64,000 nucleotides of DNA from UBA9715 sp964553375 (lineage in GTDB: Bacteria > Actinomycetota > Coriobacteriia > Coriobacteriales > Eggerthellaceae), in NCBI GenBank assembly GCA_964553375.1, contig CAZKKN010000003.1, forward strand, positions 18,674 to 82,673, in the 5' to 3' direction. The position numbers and the translations under genes are program-made. The notes under the pieces were generated by a model that was not told the origin of the DNA, did no database searches, and worked only from the letters and a program-made list of their open reading frames with translations. This document shows, in pieces, positions 36,701 through 45,722 of this stretch; position 1 is the stretch's first letter, and each line of letters begins with the position of its first letter.

Positions 36701-37447
36701 GTGGAATTTCGCTTGAAGTGCTTCGATGAGGTGGAATCCACTAACGTTGTGGTGAAGCAAGCCCTTGAGATGGGGGAGTCGGAGGGTCTTGTGGTGCGGG
36801 CTCGCACCCAAACGGGGGGTTACGGACGCCAGGGGCGACGTTGGACATCCCCTTTCGGAGGTCTTTACCAATCGCTTCTGCTGCGCCCGGACCAGCCCCT
36901 CGATCGCTGGCCAACCTTGGGACTCGTGGTTGCCCTTGCCTGGGTGCATACCGTGGAAGCGCTCACCCAGGGTTGCTGTCCGGTTAAGGTGAAATGGCCC
37001 AATGACGTGGTCGTTGGCCAGGGCAAGCTCGTGGGTATCTCCTCTGAGGTCCATTGTGGCGGGATCTGCTTGGGCACGGGTGCGAATGTGCTGCGGACCC
37101 AAGATGCCTCCCTGGTTGTAGGCGGCAAGAACACACCGGCTTATCTCGACGATTTCCTGGAGGCGCCCCTGCGGGGCACCCCTTCGGCCATCGATGCTGC
37201 GGGGGACGGCTTTTTGGAGGAGTTCGGGCGGCTCTATGGGCGCTGGCAAGAAGAGGGCTTCGAGGGGTTCTCGGAGGAATATCGGAGCCATGATATCTTG
37301 TTAGGGCGCTCGGTTTCCTTAGTCAACGCCCAAGGGGACCCTTTGGCGACGGGCGTGGTTGCGGGTATAGATGCCGGCGGCAATCTCCTTTTGGGTGGAC
37401 CGGCGGGACAGCAGGCTTTCGCAAGTGGGGAAGTGCATATAATCTAA
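36701..37447 (+). CDS. birA: Biotin-protein ligase (no repressor domain)
   Basis: Joins biotin to carboxylase carrier domains via biotinyl-AMP. The 248-residue protein has VESTNVVVKQ, the biotin loop TGGYGRQGRRWTSPFGGLY, VKVKWPNDVVV, KLVGISSE, and a small C-terminal SH3-like domain (GVVAGIDAGGNLLL). It lacks the N-terminal helix-turn-helix of bifunctional BirA, so it is only an enzyme. The start is the GTG at 36701 with GAGAGGCG upstream. A BioY biotin importer at 47259 fits dependence on external biotin. Confidence 0.95.
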   Translation: MEFRLKCFDEVESTNVVVKQALEMGESEGLVVRARTQTGGYGRQGRRWTSPFGGLYQSLLLRPDQPLDRWPTLGLVVALAWVHTVEALTQGCCPVKVKWPNDVVVGQGKLVGISSEVHCGGICLGTGANVLRTQDASLVVGGKNTPAYLDDFLEAPLRGTPSAIDAAGDGFLEEFGRLYGRWQEEGFEGFSEEYRSHDILLGRSVSLVNAQGDPLATGVVAGIDAGGNLLLGGPAGQQAFASGEVHII

Positions 37448-37599
37448 GGTTTCAGCCGCAGATTACTTGCGTTTCGCAGGTTATTCCACAGATGCCCAAT
37501 TATAAAGGTTGACCTGGGAAATTGTTGTTTCAAGGCTTCTATTAGTATACAATTCAGAAACAAATACTGGATAAGTATGCCGAAAGAACGGATAGTGCC
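37448..37599 (+). promoter_or_regulatory. Leader/promoter region of the surface protease operon
   Basis: AT-rich relative to its surroundings. A TATACA at 37546-37551 is a likely -10 element with weak upstream TTGTTG/TGTTGT candidates. A TTGACC at 37509 is too far away to pair with it. The GC drop compared with the flanking operon suggests a separate transcription unit for the protease and its partner. Confidence 0.4.
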
Positions 37600-40500
37600 A
37601 TGAAACGACATTTTACCCGAGCCCTTTCTTTAGGTGTCTCATTCATCCTCGCCGCATCCCTTTTCGGGATTCCCGGCATCGCTCTGGCGGAGGAGCCCTA
37701 TATCTCCCCTGAAGCCCAAACCGCAGGCGCCGATGAGCTGATTGCGGCATCGGGCGTGAACCTCGGGGCCTCTTCTGCGGTCCAAAGATCCACTCCGGAT
37801 GCCACTGAGGCGGAAGACGACGGTTCCTATTGGAACATCTTCGTCACCATCTCCGATACCCGACCCTTCGTGAATCGCGATACGGCCGGAAGCCCGGAGT
37901 ACACCGTTACCCTGACCGGAGATAACGTGGGGCAGATCCCCTCTACGAAGACCTTGGCGCAAGATGCGCAGGGTGGCAAGGGCTGCTATGAGGACACTTA
38001 CCTGTTCGCTTTCCTGGATGGTGCCTCCTATACCGTCACCGTGACCGATAGCGCCGACCCCTATGTGGGCTACACCCAGACCATCACCAAGCCCGCCGAT
38101 GGCAAGGATTTCGAGATGCGGCTCATCGCCGGCAAGATCGAGACTCAGACGCTGCGGCCCAGCGGCTCCATCGTCTACGGTGATTTCAATGGCGATAACG
38201 CCGTGGATGGCAAAGACGTCTCCAAGCTCCTCGATGCCATCGAGGGCTACTCCGATGCCAGCTACGACCTGCTTTTGGATGGCGATGCCACCAATCTGGC
38301 CGACTTGCAGATCCTGGCCCAGCAGTTGGACAATCCGGCACCCACCTCGGATAACCATGTGGCCGTCACGCTTCCGGTGAACCCCGATGCCGACGATTCC
38401 GTTATCTCGGTCAGCGGCGGCACGGTAGTGAGCGATTTGGATAAGGCCGGCGTGACGCCCATCACCTCCGATAGCGTGGTGGATCTGGTGAACAATGAGA
38501 GCGCCGAGAAGGTGTTCGTCATGAGTTCGGCCAATGGCGCGCAGATCAGCGACATGAACCCCGTTTCCATGGAGATGAAGGACGTGCAGTCGTTCCTCAC
38601 CTCCGATAAGGTGATCACCGACGGGCCCTCCGATGATTCCGCTACAGCCGAGCGGGACGTTTTCGTTTCGGGCATGCGCATCAACTCGTCGCCCATCGGA
38701 GCTGTCTCTGAGGGCTTCATCACTGCCACCTACGAGGAAGACGGGGTGGAAAAGCAGATTACCGTGCCGTTCAGGGATGCCGTTCAAGATGAGCAGGCCT
38801 CGGTTTTCGCTCTGCGCTCCTTCGCGGATGGCCCGGGTACCGAAGCCGCCTACGGGGCGAGCGCCGTGACGGGCTCCGCCATGGGCAGCCACGTCTCCAA
38901 GGGCGTGATCACCGTGAGCTTCGGTCGCCTCATCGCGGTGAAGAAGGTGACCCTTACCTTCACCAAGACCGAGGCCGTGGAAACCGATAGCGCCGATGCC
39001 CAGAGCCCAGAATTCAATCTGGCAGCCATATCCTCGGTGGAATTCTTGAACGATACCGAGGAATTCGTCGGTGCGCCGGAGATGAACATACCCTCGGGGG
39101 TTCAGGCCATCTCTACGAAGGGCAAGTCCTTCGAGGTCTCGTGGGACCGGCAGCCCAATGTGACAGGATATGAGATCAGCGTTGAGGCCAAGGGCGCCCA
39201 GCAGGTGTTCTTTGTGAAGAACACCGCCGACGAGCGTCAGACCAAGACCATCGAGAGCTTCGCCGCCGGCAAGAAGGGCAAGGTGGAGAACAACGTCGAA
39301 TACACCGTGCAGGTGCAATCGGTCAATCAGAGCTGGCGCAGCGGCTGGTCTGATGCCCATAAGGTGACCCCGGTGGCCACCAAGGCACCCACGGCGCCGG
39401 AATACATCACGGCCGTGGGTAAATTCCGCTCCATCAAGGTTTCCTGGAAGGCCGTGGAGGATGCCGACACCTATACCATCTACTACCGCATCCATGGCTC
39501 CAACGACAACTGGAGCCGTGCCATCGGCATAGAGAACGTCTCCCATACGGTGATGAACCTCAGCGATAACACCGACTACGACGTGTATTTGACGGCCAGC
39601 AACGACATAGGTACCAGCGGCCCCTCTGCCATGCAGACGGCCCACACCGATTCCATCAACGCCGCTAAACTCCCCGAGTACAAACTGGTGAACACCAGGG
39701 ATGAGCGCGGTCGCTACATCGATCACATCGCAGGCGCTGCCCTTGGTTCCACCGGTGCCTCCATCGAAGGCAACGAGGAGTTCGATGCTGCTGGCACCAA
39801 CAGCGTCATGTGCCTGTTCGACAACAACTCCGCCACTTACTTCCAGGTGGGCGACTGGGATCTGGGCACGAGCTACAACGTGGGCAGACACGGCGTGAAC
39901 GTGCGATTCGACTCCCCGCAATCCTTGGGCTTCATCTCCTTCGCCGCTGCCGCCGATAACGTGGGCTACAGCGGTGTGGCGGTGCATTACTACGATGAGG
40001 CGGGCGCCATCCATAAGGTGGAGGGTGCTACCATCGTTCAGCGCGACGGCGGGAACAACCGCCGCTACTCGCTGGTCGTGCTGCCTTATGAGATAGTGAC
40101 CGACCACATCATAGTGGGCGTGCATCGCACCGATGGCGGTCGCGGCATCAACATGGCCGAGATGCATTTCCACGGCTACGACAGCGTTTACCATGACATC
40201 CTGGGCCTGTATGAGGACGATACCCACATCCAGCTGAAGCGCGCCCGCGATGACCAAGGCAACGTGATCGATGAGACGGCCGATCAGCGCACCCAGCGCT
40301 TGAAGCCGCTCATGGATGACCTCAGCTCGCGCCTTCAGACTCCCGATCCGGTCAGCGGTGAGTACTTCCCCCTGAAGGATCTGGCCGAATCCGAACTCGC
40401 CTATGCCTACAAGCTCCTTGAAGACGAGAACGCGGGCTTAAGCGATTCGGCTCAGCTCCATGCCACCATCTCCGATGCTTACGATTCGGGCAAGAATCTG

Positions 40501-43293
40501 GGTATCGGCGGCCTTAACGCCTGGCAGCCTTTGGGTCGCTCGGTCATGGCGGGCGAGACCATCGTGGTTTACGTGAATGCCCCCAACGCCCGCGGCTCCA
40601 AGTCCAAGATCGACCTTTATGTGGGTCAGAACATCGGCGAGTCCTCTAAGGCCCCGCGTCGCGTGGGCACCTTCCCCTTGGGACGCACGGTGTTCACGGT
40701 GCCTTCCGATGAATTCTTCTCCACCAAGACCACCGAGCATGGCGGCCAGCTCTACGCTCAGTACACGGGCAACAACCCCAATGAGCAGTGGAATGTGCGC
40801 ATTCTGGGCGGCAATGAGATTCCCGTGCTCGACCTGTATCAGGTCACTGACGAAAACGAGCGCGCTGCCCGGGTTGATACCTATCTGACGGAGCTGGGGG
40901 AGCATGTGTCAGCAGGCAACCTGAGCCGCATCCACAACGAGAAAGACCATAAGGCGGGCACCTTGTCCATCGGTTACAGCGATCAGGACTGCATCGCCAA
41001 TGCCACCGACATCATGCTGGATAAGATCATGTTCTCCATCCCGGCTACGGCGGCTTGGTCGGCCAGCGGCAATGGCCAGACCGATTCATTCCTCCAGTCA
41101 TTGGATGCCTATGATCAGATGATGGAGCTCTTCTATCAGCATAAGGGTCTCATGGATCCCGCTGACGACGCAGGCAATCCCACAGGTGCCACGGGAACCG
41201 ATGTGGCTCCGGCCCGCCATTTGAATGTGAGGACCATGACGATGTTCACCGGCGCGTTCATGTACGCGGCGGGCAACCATATCGGCATCGGCTTCGGCTC
41301 AAGCACCGTGGTGGGCGGCAAGGTGCCGGTGGATGACACCACGCCCGGTGCCCAGGGGACCGGCACCTATGCCGGTTGGGGCCTTGCCCATGAGATAGGC
41401 CACAATATCAACGATGGCCGCTACGCCTATGCCGAGGTCACCAACAACTACTTCGCTCAGCTGACCCGCTCCATCAACACGAGCACCACGCGCTTCAAGT
41501 ACCCGGCGGTCTTCGAGCATGTCACATCCAACCCCACAGCCCATGGCGGCGGCGTATTCACTCAGCTGGCCATGTACTGGCAGCTCATGCTCGCCTACGA
41601 TAACCACGAGCTCTCCGCGCTTTACAGCACCCTGGATCAGGTGAAGGCGAACCGCTTCTTCGCACGGGTGGATAGCTACGCTCGCAACCCCTCGTCGTTC
41701 ACCGGTTCGGTGCCGCTCACCTTCACATCCGAGCAGCAGAATATCATTCGCCTGGCCAGTGCGGCAGCCGAGCGCGATCTCACCGAGTTCTTCACCGCAT
41801 GGGGCTTCATCCCCGATGCCACCTCCCGGCAGTTCATGGCTCAATTCAACACCGAGAACCGTGCCATCCAATATGCGGATGAGACGAGCGCCCATCGCAA
41901 TGAGGTGAGCGGGGCAGCTGCGGCCTATGCCGACCTGAGCGGGCAGGATGCGCTTACCGCTTCCGATGTCACTCTGAGCAAGAACGGCAGTGAGGTCACG
42001 CTTCACATCGATCCCTCCTTGGCTTCCCGCAGCGACATCCACGGCTTCGAGGTGACGCGTCTCACCTATGCCGCCGGTCAGCGCCAAAGCGAGGTCATCG
42101 GCTTCGTGCAGGAAGATGGCGGCGCTTACACCTTCACCGACGATGCGGTGGATCTGGGCAATCGCTGCGTGAGTTACAGCATCTGCGCCATCGATAAGCA
42201 CCTCAATCGCTCCAATGCCGTTGAGACCCAGCAGGAGAAGCTGAACGGCAATGGCCGCTTGTCCACAGTGGGCTGGAGCGTCACCACCAACATGGATACC
42301 ATCTCCGTGGATGATCCGGTGCAGGATAGCGCCTATGACGAGGAGGGTCTGGAGTGCGAGCAGGAGGTCTCCCTGGCTACGTCGGCCATCGCCTCCATCT
42401 TCGACAGCAGCCGCGGCTATGTGGGCAAGACCGCCTCAGGCGATCCGCAGATAGTCATCGACATGGGGGCCGTGAAGGGCGTGGAGCATCTGGCCATCGA
42501 GCCGGTGGACGCCTCCCAGGCCATTCAGGGCTACCGGCTGGAGGTTAAGAACAGCGAAGCTGCCGACTGGAGCACCGTGTCCGAGGGCACCTTGGAATAC
42601 AGCGACGGCGTTGCCCAGATCTACTTCCCTGAGGCCACCACCGATGGCAACGAGCCCTCCTATATCAATACCGAGAACGCCCGCTTCATCCGCCTTACCG
42701 CGCTTGGCAAGGGCACAGGGGAGGTCTCCCTGCGCGCCATCGATGTCTACGGTCCTTCGGGCGATGACATCGAACTGACCGAGGTTCAGCTGGAAGGCGA
42801 ACCCTCGTCCATTCCCGCAGTGGGCCGCTTGAGCACCGATTTCATCTATGACCAGGGCCTCTATGAGAGCTCGGGTCATACCGATGGCTTCATCAAGGCC
42901 GGCTCCATCGTGTTCACTGGCTCCTTCAAAGGTAATCCCGCCTATAACACCATGGTGCTCTTCAACGACCGTGGGGCCATCGTGGGCGGTACCTACCAGA
43001 CCGAGGCCGGTGAGATGCTGCGAGCCCAGCAGATCATCTTGGCGCCTCAGCCCAGCTTGGGATCCAGCTTCTCGGATACGGCCAGCGGCCGCTGGATCTA
43101 TTGGATCGAGGATGCAAGCGAGCTCTACGATGGCATGACCATCAGAGCCGAGCTCTACCGCGTCGATAACGCCTTCACCAACCAAGGGCAGCGCCTGGTT
43201 GCCGATTGCGCGGCCGTAGCCATAAAGCCGGCTTCCCAGCTGGATAGCATCACGTTCACCAGTGAAACCGCCGATCTGGATAAGCAGGCATAG
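37600..43293 (+). CDS. Secreted M60-type metalloprotease with dockerin-like, FN3 and F5/8C-like modules
   Basis: A 1,897-residue exported protein with a classical signal peptide ending near ALAEE (residue 31). Modules in order: an N-terminal beta domain (75-185); a dockerin-like module (about 190-245) with the calcium loop DFNGDNAVDGKD and a degenerate second loop DGDATNLAD; an unassigned beta region; two fibronectin III domains (about 496-690); an F5/8C/galactose-binding-like domain (700-870); and an M60/enhancin-like peptidase from about 970. The zinc motif is HEIGH (1264-1268) with a downstream Glu at 1279. A second F5/8C-like domain (about 1577-1720) and a C-terminal beta domain follow. 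Such proteases attack mucin-type O-glycoproteins. It has no sorting signal of its own; the dockerin could dock it to the next gene's product. Confidence 0.88.
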   Translation: MKRHFTRALSLGVSFILAASLFGIPGIALAEEPYISPEAQTAGADELIAASGVNLGASSAVQRSTPDATEAEDDGSYWNIFVTISDTRPFVNRDTAGSPEYTVTLTGDNVGQIPSTKTLAQDAQGGKGCYEDTYLFAFLDGASYTVTVTDSADPYVGYTQTITKPADGKDFEMRLIAGKIETQTLRPSGSIVYGDFNGDNAVDGKDVSKLLDAIEGYSDASYDLLLDGDATNLADLQILAQQLDNPAPTSDNHVAVTLPVNPDADDSVISVSGGTVVSDLDKAGVTPITSDSVVDLVNNESAEKVFVMSSANGAQISDMNPVSMEMKDVQSFLTSDKVITDGPSDDSATAERDVFVSGMRINSSPIGAVSEGFITATYEEDGVEKQITVPFRDAVQDEQASVFALRSFADGPGTEAAYGASAVTGSAMGSHVSKGVITVSFGRLIAVKKVTLTFTKTEAVETDSADAQSPEFNLAAISSVEFLNDTEEFVGAPEMNIPSGVQAISTKGKSFEVSWDRQPNVTGYEISVEAKGAQQVFFVKNTADERQTKTIESFAAGKKGKVENNVEYTVQVQSVNQSWRSGWSDAHKVTPVATKAPTAPEYITAVGKFRSIKVSWKAVEDADTYTIYYRIHGSNDNWSRAIGIENVSHTVMNLSDNTDYDVYLTASNDIGTSGPSAMQTAHTDSINAAKLPEYKLVNTRDERGRYIDHIAGAALGSTGASIEGNEEFDAAGTNSVMCLFDNNSATYFQVGDWDLGTSYNVGRHGVNVRFDSPQSLGFISFAAAADNVGYSGVAVHYYDEAGAIHKVEGATIVQRDGGNNRRYSLVVLPYEIVTDHIIVGVHRTDGGRGINMAEMHFHGYDSVYHDILGLYEDDTHIQLKRARDDQGNVIDETADQRTQRLKPLMDDLSSRLQTPDPVSGEYFPLKDLAESELAYAYKLLEDENAGLSDSAQLHATISDAYDSGKNLGIGGLNAWQPLGRSVMAGETIVVYVNAPNARGSKSKIDLYVGQNIGESSKAPRRVGTFPLGRTVFTVPSDEFFSTKTTEHGGQLYAQYTGNNPNEQWNVRILGGNEIPVLDLYQVTDENERAARVDTYLTELGEHVSAGNLSRIHNEKDHKAGTLSIGYSDQDCIANATDIMLDKIMFSIPATAAWSASGNGQTDSFLQSLDAYDQMMELFYQHKGLMDPADDAGNPTGATGTDVAPARHLNVRTMTMFTGAFMYAAGNHIGIGFGSSTVVGGKVPVDDTTPGAQGTGTYAGWGLAHEIGHNINDGRYAYAEVTNNYFAQLTRSINTSTTRFKYPAVFEHVTSNPTAHGGGVFTQLAMYWQLMLAYDNHELSALYSTLDQVKANRFFARVDSYARNPSSFTGSVPLTFTSEQQNIIRLASAAAERDLTEFFTAWGFIPDATSRQFMAQFNTENRAIQYADETSAHRNEVSGAAAAYADLSGQDALTASDVTLSKNGSEVTLHIDPSLASRSDIHGFEVTRLTYAAGQRQSEVIGFVQEDGGAYTFTDDAVDLGNRCVSYSICAIDKHLNRSNAVETQQEKLNGNGRLSTVGWSVTTNMDTISVDDPVQDSAYDEEGLECEQEVSLATSAIASIFDSSRGYVGKTASGDPQIVIDMGAVKGVEHLAIEPVDASQAIQGYRLEVKNSEAADWSTVSEGTLEYSDGVAQIYFPEATTDGNEPSYINTENARFIRLTALGKGTGEVSLRAIDVYGPSGDDIELTEVQLEGEPSSIPAVGRLSTDFIYDQGLYESSGHTDGFIKAGSIVFTGSFKGNPAYNTMVLFNDRGAIVGGTYQTEAGEMLRAQQIILAPQPSLGSSFSDTASGRWIYWIEDASELYDGMTIRAELYRVDNAFTNQGQRLVADCAAVAIKPASQLDSITFTSETADLDKQA

Positions 43294-43326
43294 AAGATGA
43301 CAGATACGAAGAGAATCGGAGCCGCC

Positions 43327-44136
43327 ATGGTAGGCGCTATGAAGAAAAGCATCGTTACCGCATTGCTCGCGGTGGTCGCAGCCTGGACCATCGCCATCCC
43401 TCAGGCTTTGGCCGCACCGGATCCCAGCGCCATGGTGGACTTGCAGGATGCTGGTTCGGGCAAGGTGAGCGTTACCCTGAAAAACTACGACAAGATGGAT
43501 GACCTGCTTACGCTTTCCCTGACCTTGGATGTCTCGTTGTCCAGCGGATCCATCAGCTATCTGCAGCCGTCGTTTCAGTTCTCCAGCGCCATCGATGCCT
43601 CGGTGAAGACGATCACCACCCATGAAGAGGGCGACAAGATGCGGGTGCGGATCTATATCGCCAATGCCTCCCAACCGCTGCTTCCGGCTGCATCCAGTAC
43701 GAGCGGCGTGAATTTGGGCAATCTCATCTTGGCAGTGAAGGATTCTGCCCCCGATGACCAGGAGTTCACCGCCACGGTAAGCGTTCCCACCGATGAAGTG
43801 GCCCTTCAAGGCGTGCGCTCCGATAATGCGTCTTTCGATGTGCCGCCGGCGAATCTCGTCTCCTTTAGCGACCCTACGCTTGTGGTGACTAAGGAGTCCA
43901 ACCCGGTAGCCAATCCCAGCCTGAACCAGAATCCCATGAACGGCGGCAACGCGGCCGATAGCGATACCGTGGGCCGGACCAACGACACGCGCCCCGATAA
44001 GCTTCTGCCCACAGGTGACAACACCACGCCTTTGGTGATAGGGCTTGTGGTGGTGGCCGTGCTGGCCGTGGGCCTTATCGTGTTCGCAGTGGTGCGTCGC
44101 CGTAAGAAGGTTGATTCTTCCAGCACCGATGCCTAG
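43327..44136 (+). CDS. Cohesin-like surface-anchored protein
   Basis: A 269-residue exported protein with a signal peptide (KKSIVTALLAVVAAWTIAIPQALA). A single beta-sandwich domain (about residues 30-180) resembles cohesins: VSVTLKNYDKMDDLLTLSL, VRIYIANAS, LGNLILAVKDSAPDDQEF. A Pro/Asn-rich spacer is followed by LLPTGD, a membrane helix and the RRRKK tail, a sortase-type anchor with a variant LxxTG site. I chose the ATG at 43327 (GGAG at 5-base spacing); the ATG at 43297 just after the protease stop is an alternative. It is the second gene of the protease operon. Its fold assignment is by pattern, not by alignment. Confidence 0.65.
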   Translation: MVGAMKKSIVTALLAVVAAWTIAIPQALAAPDPSAMVDLQDAGSGKVSVTLKNYDKMDDLLTLSLTLDVSLSSGSISYLQPSFQFSSAIDASVKTITTHEEGDKMRVRIYIANASQPLLPAASSTSGVNLGNLILAVKDSAPDDQEFTATVSVPTDEVALQGVRSDNASFDVPPANLVSFSDPTLVVTKESNPVANPSLNQNPMNGGNAADSDTVGRTNDTRPDKLLPTGDNTTPLVIGLVVVAVLAVGLIVFAVVRRRKKVDSSSTDA

Positions 44137-44181
44137 GTGCTAACGCCATAGCAGGCGCTCTTCGGTGATGGGCGCCTTGGA

Positions 44182-44265
44182 GAAAGGGGAAGACCCTATG
44201 CGAAGATGCGTCCGGCCAGGTGGAGATAACCGGAGCATCGCGGCAGCAGAGGATCTTCCCCTTTC
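44182..44265. terminator. Long imperfect hairpin between convergent genes
   Basis: GAAAGGGGAAGA (44182-44193) pairs perfectly with TCTTCCCCTTTC (44254-44265). Inside, GATGC-GT-CCGG (44205-44215) pairs with CCGG-A-GCATC (44230-44239), leaving a 14-base loop. It lies between the cohesin-like gene and the flavodoxin gene, so a bidirectional terminator is the simplest reading. Its length is unusual for a plain terminator. Confidence 0.6.
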
Positions 44266-44291
44266 GGTTTCCCTGAAGTGATTCCGCCCGC

Positions 44292-44909
44292 TTAGCGGAT
44301 GAAGTTCGTGCGCACCGGTTCCTCCGGGGTGGGCAGACCGTAGCGTTCACGACCCAGGGCGATGGACCTCATGAGGAATACAATGTTCTGGGCCAAAGCG
44401 CGCATCTGCTGGAGCCCTTCGGCGTCTTGGGATGCCTCCCCGGGGGCTGCGCCATGGATGCCGTTCCAATAGGTGCCGGTGGCTATGGGCATGCCAACGA
44501 TGCCGAAATACTTGTTCAGCTCATCCCATGTGGCAGTGAGGCCTCCGCGACGGGCGCAACCCACCGCTGCTCCCACCTTCATGCGCTTATCGAAGGGCGT
44601 GCTGTAGAACAGACGGTCGAGGAAGCTGATCAAGGTGCCGTTGGCCGAGGCATAATAGACCGGCGATGCCACTACCAGACCGTCGGCTTCGGCGAATTTC
44701 GGGGCTATCTCGTTCACCGCATCGTCGAATACGCAGCGTCCTTGCTTGGAGCACACCCCGCAAGCGATGCAGCCGCGGATGACCTCCTTGCCGATGGCGA
44801 TGCATTCGGCTTCCACCCCTTCGGTCTCCAGGACGCGGATCATCTCATCCAGGGCGATCTGGGTGTTGCTCTGAGGGCGCGGGCTTCCGTTGATCATCAG
44901 TACTTTCAT
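44292..44909 (-). CDS. Flavodoxin-like NAD(P)H-dependent FMN reductase
   Basis: A 205-residue flavoprotein of the NADPH-dependent FMN reductase/iron-sulfur flavoprotein type. It starts MKVLMINGSPRPQSNTQIAL (FMN phosphate loop), has four cysteines in RGCIACGVCSKQGRCVFDD, and a second FMN-contact loop SPVYYASANG. The GCIACGVCSKQGRC set could hold an iron-sulfur centre or be redox thiols. The ATG at 44909 follows AAGGAGGAGG. It lies 35 bases downstream of upp on the same strand. It may handle quinone or nitro-compound reduction; the substrate is unknown. Confidence 0.88.
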   Translation of the reverse strand: MKVLMINGSPRPQSNTQIALDEMIRVLETEGVEAECIAIGKEVIRGCIACGVCSKQGRCVFDDAVNEIAPKFAEADGLVVASPVYYASANGTLISFLDRLFYSTPFDKRMKVGAAVGCARRGGLTATWDELNKYFGIVGMPIATGTYWNGIHGAAPGEASQDAEGLQQMRALAQNIVFLMRSIALGRERYGLPTPEEPVRTNFIR

Positions 44910-44944
44910 AGCTTCCTCCTCCTTAAGGTTCACAGGTTTAGATT

Positions 44945-45574
44945 TTATGACACGGTGGCGAATATCCGATCGCCCGCATCGCCCAAGCCAGGCACGATGT
45001 AGGCGTTCTCGTTGAGCCCCTCGTCGATGGCCGCCACATAGATGTCCACGTCGGGGTGGGCGGCTTGGAAGGCATCTATGCCTTCGGGGGCCGCCAAGAG
45101 GTTCACCAGGCGCAGATCCCTGCACCCGTGGGATTTCAGACTCGTTACCGCATCTATGGCGCTTCCGCCGGTGGCGAGCATCGGGTCGATGACCATCACC
45201 GAGGATTCTTGCACCCCTGCGGGCAGCTTACAATAGTATTCCCGGGGCTTATGGGTGGTCTCGTCGCGCTCCATGCCGATGGGTCCCACGGAGGCGAAGG
45301 GCAAAAGCTCAAGGAAGCCATCCACCATGCCAAGACCCGCTCGCAGGATGGGTACGATGGTCACAGCGGTGCTGGCGAGCACCGGGAATTCCGCCGTGGC
45401 TACAGGCGTGGTGACCGAAGCGGTGCTCAAAGGAAGGTCGCGGGTGACCTCAAAGCCCATGAGCAGGGTGATCTCACGCAGTCGCTGGCGAAAGATCGCT
45501 GGAGGAGTGCGTTCGTCCCTCATGGCGGTGAGGTTATGGGCGATGAGCGGATGTTCTATCACATGGACGGTCAC
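44945..45574 (-). CDS. upp: Uracil phosphoribosyltransferase
   Basis: Salvages uracil to UMP with PRPP. The 209-residue protein has HPLIAHNLTAMRDERTPPA, ILRAGLGMVDGFLELLP, the PRPP loop VMVIDPMLATGGSAI and the uracil-binding end YIVPGLGDAGDRIF. I chose the GTG at 45574, which has AGGAGG a few bases upstream. The first base after it suggests a leaderless option is not needed. It shares a ~150-base divergent promoter region with the MATE gene. Confidence 0.97.
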   Translation of the reverse strand: MTVHVIEHPLIAHNLTAMRDERTPPAIFRQRLREITLLMGFEVTRDLPLSTASVTTPVATAEFPVLASTAVTIVPILRAGLGMVDGFLELLPFASVGPIGMERDETTHKPREYYCKLPAGVQESSVMVIDPMLATGGSAIDAVTSLKSHGCRDLRLVNLLAAPEGIDAFQAAHPDVDIYVAAIDEGLNENAYIVPGLGDAGDRIFATVS

Positions 45575-45722
45575 AGCGCCTCCTAACGGATCGGTCAAGG
45601 GCCTTTCGCCAACCCATTATAGGGTTGTATGGTGAGAATGTGGTTTGTATCGCCCAACCGATGATAAGTTGGCAGAAATAGGATTACTCTGGAATCTGAA
45701 AAAGAAGGGGATCACAGGTTTC

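Noticed and set aside
37486..37497. DnaA-box-like TTATTCCACA upstream of the protease gene
   Set aside because: It has an extra T compared with TTATCCACA, stands alone, and no dnaA/dnaN or other origin marker is near.
37639..40257. 872-codon minus-strand open frame opposite the M60 protease
   Set aside because: Composition is His/Gly/Val-rich with no domain, a mirror of the real gene's codon bias.
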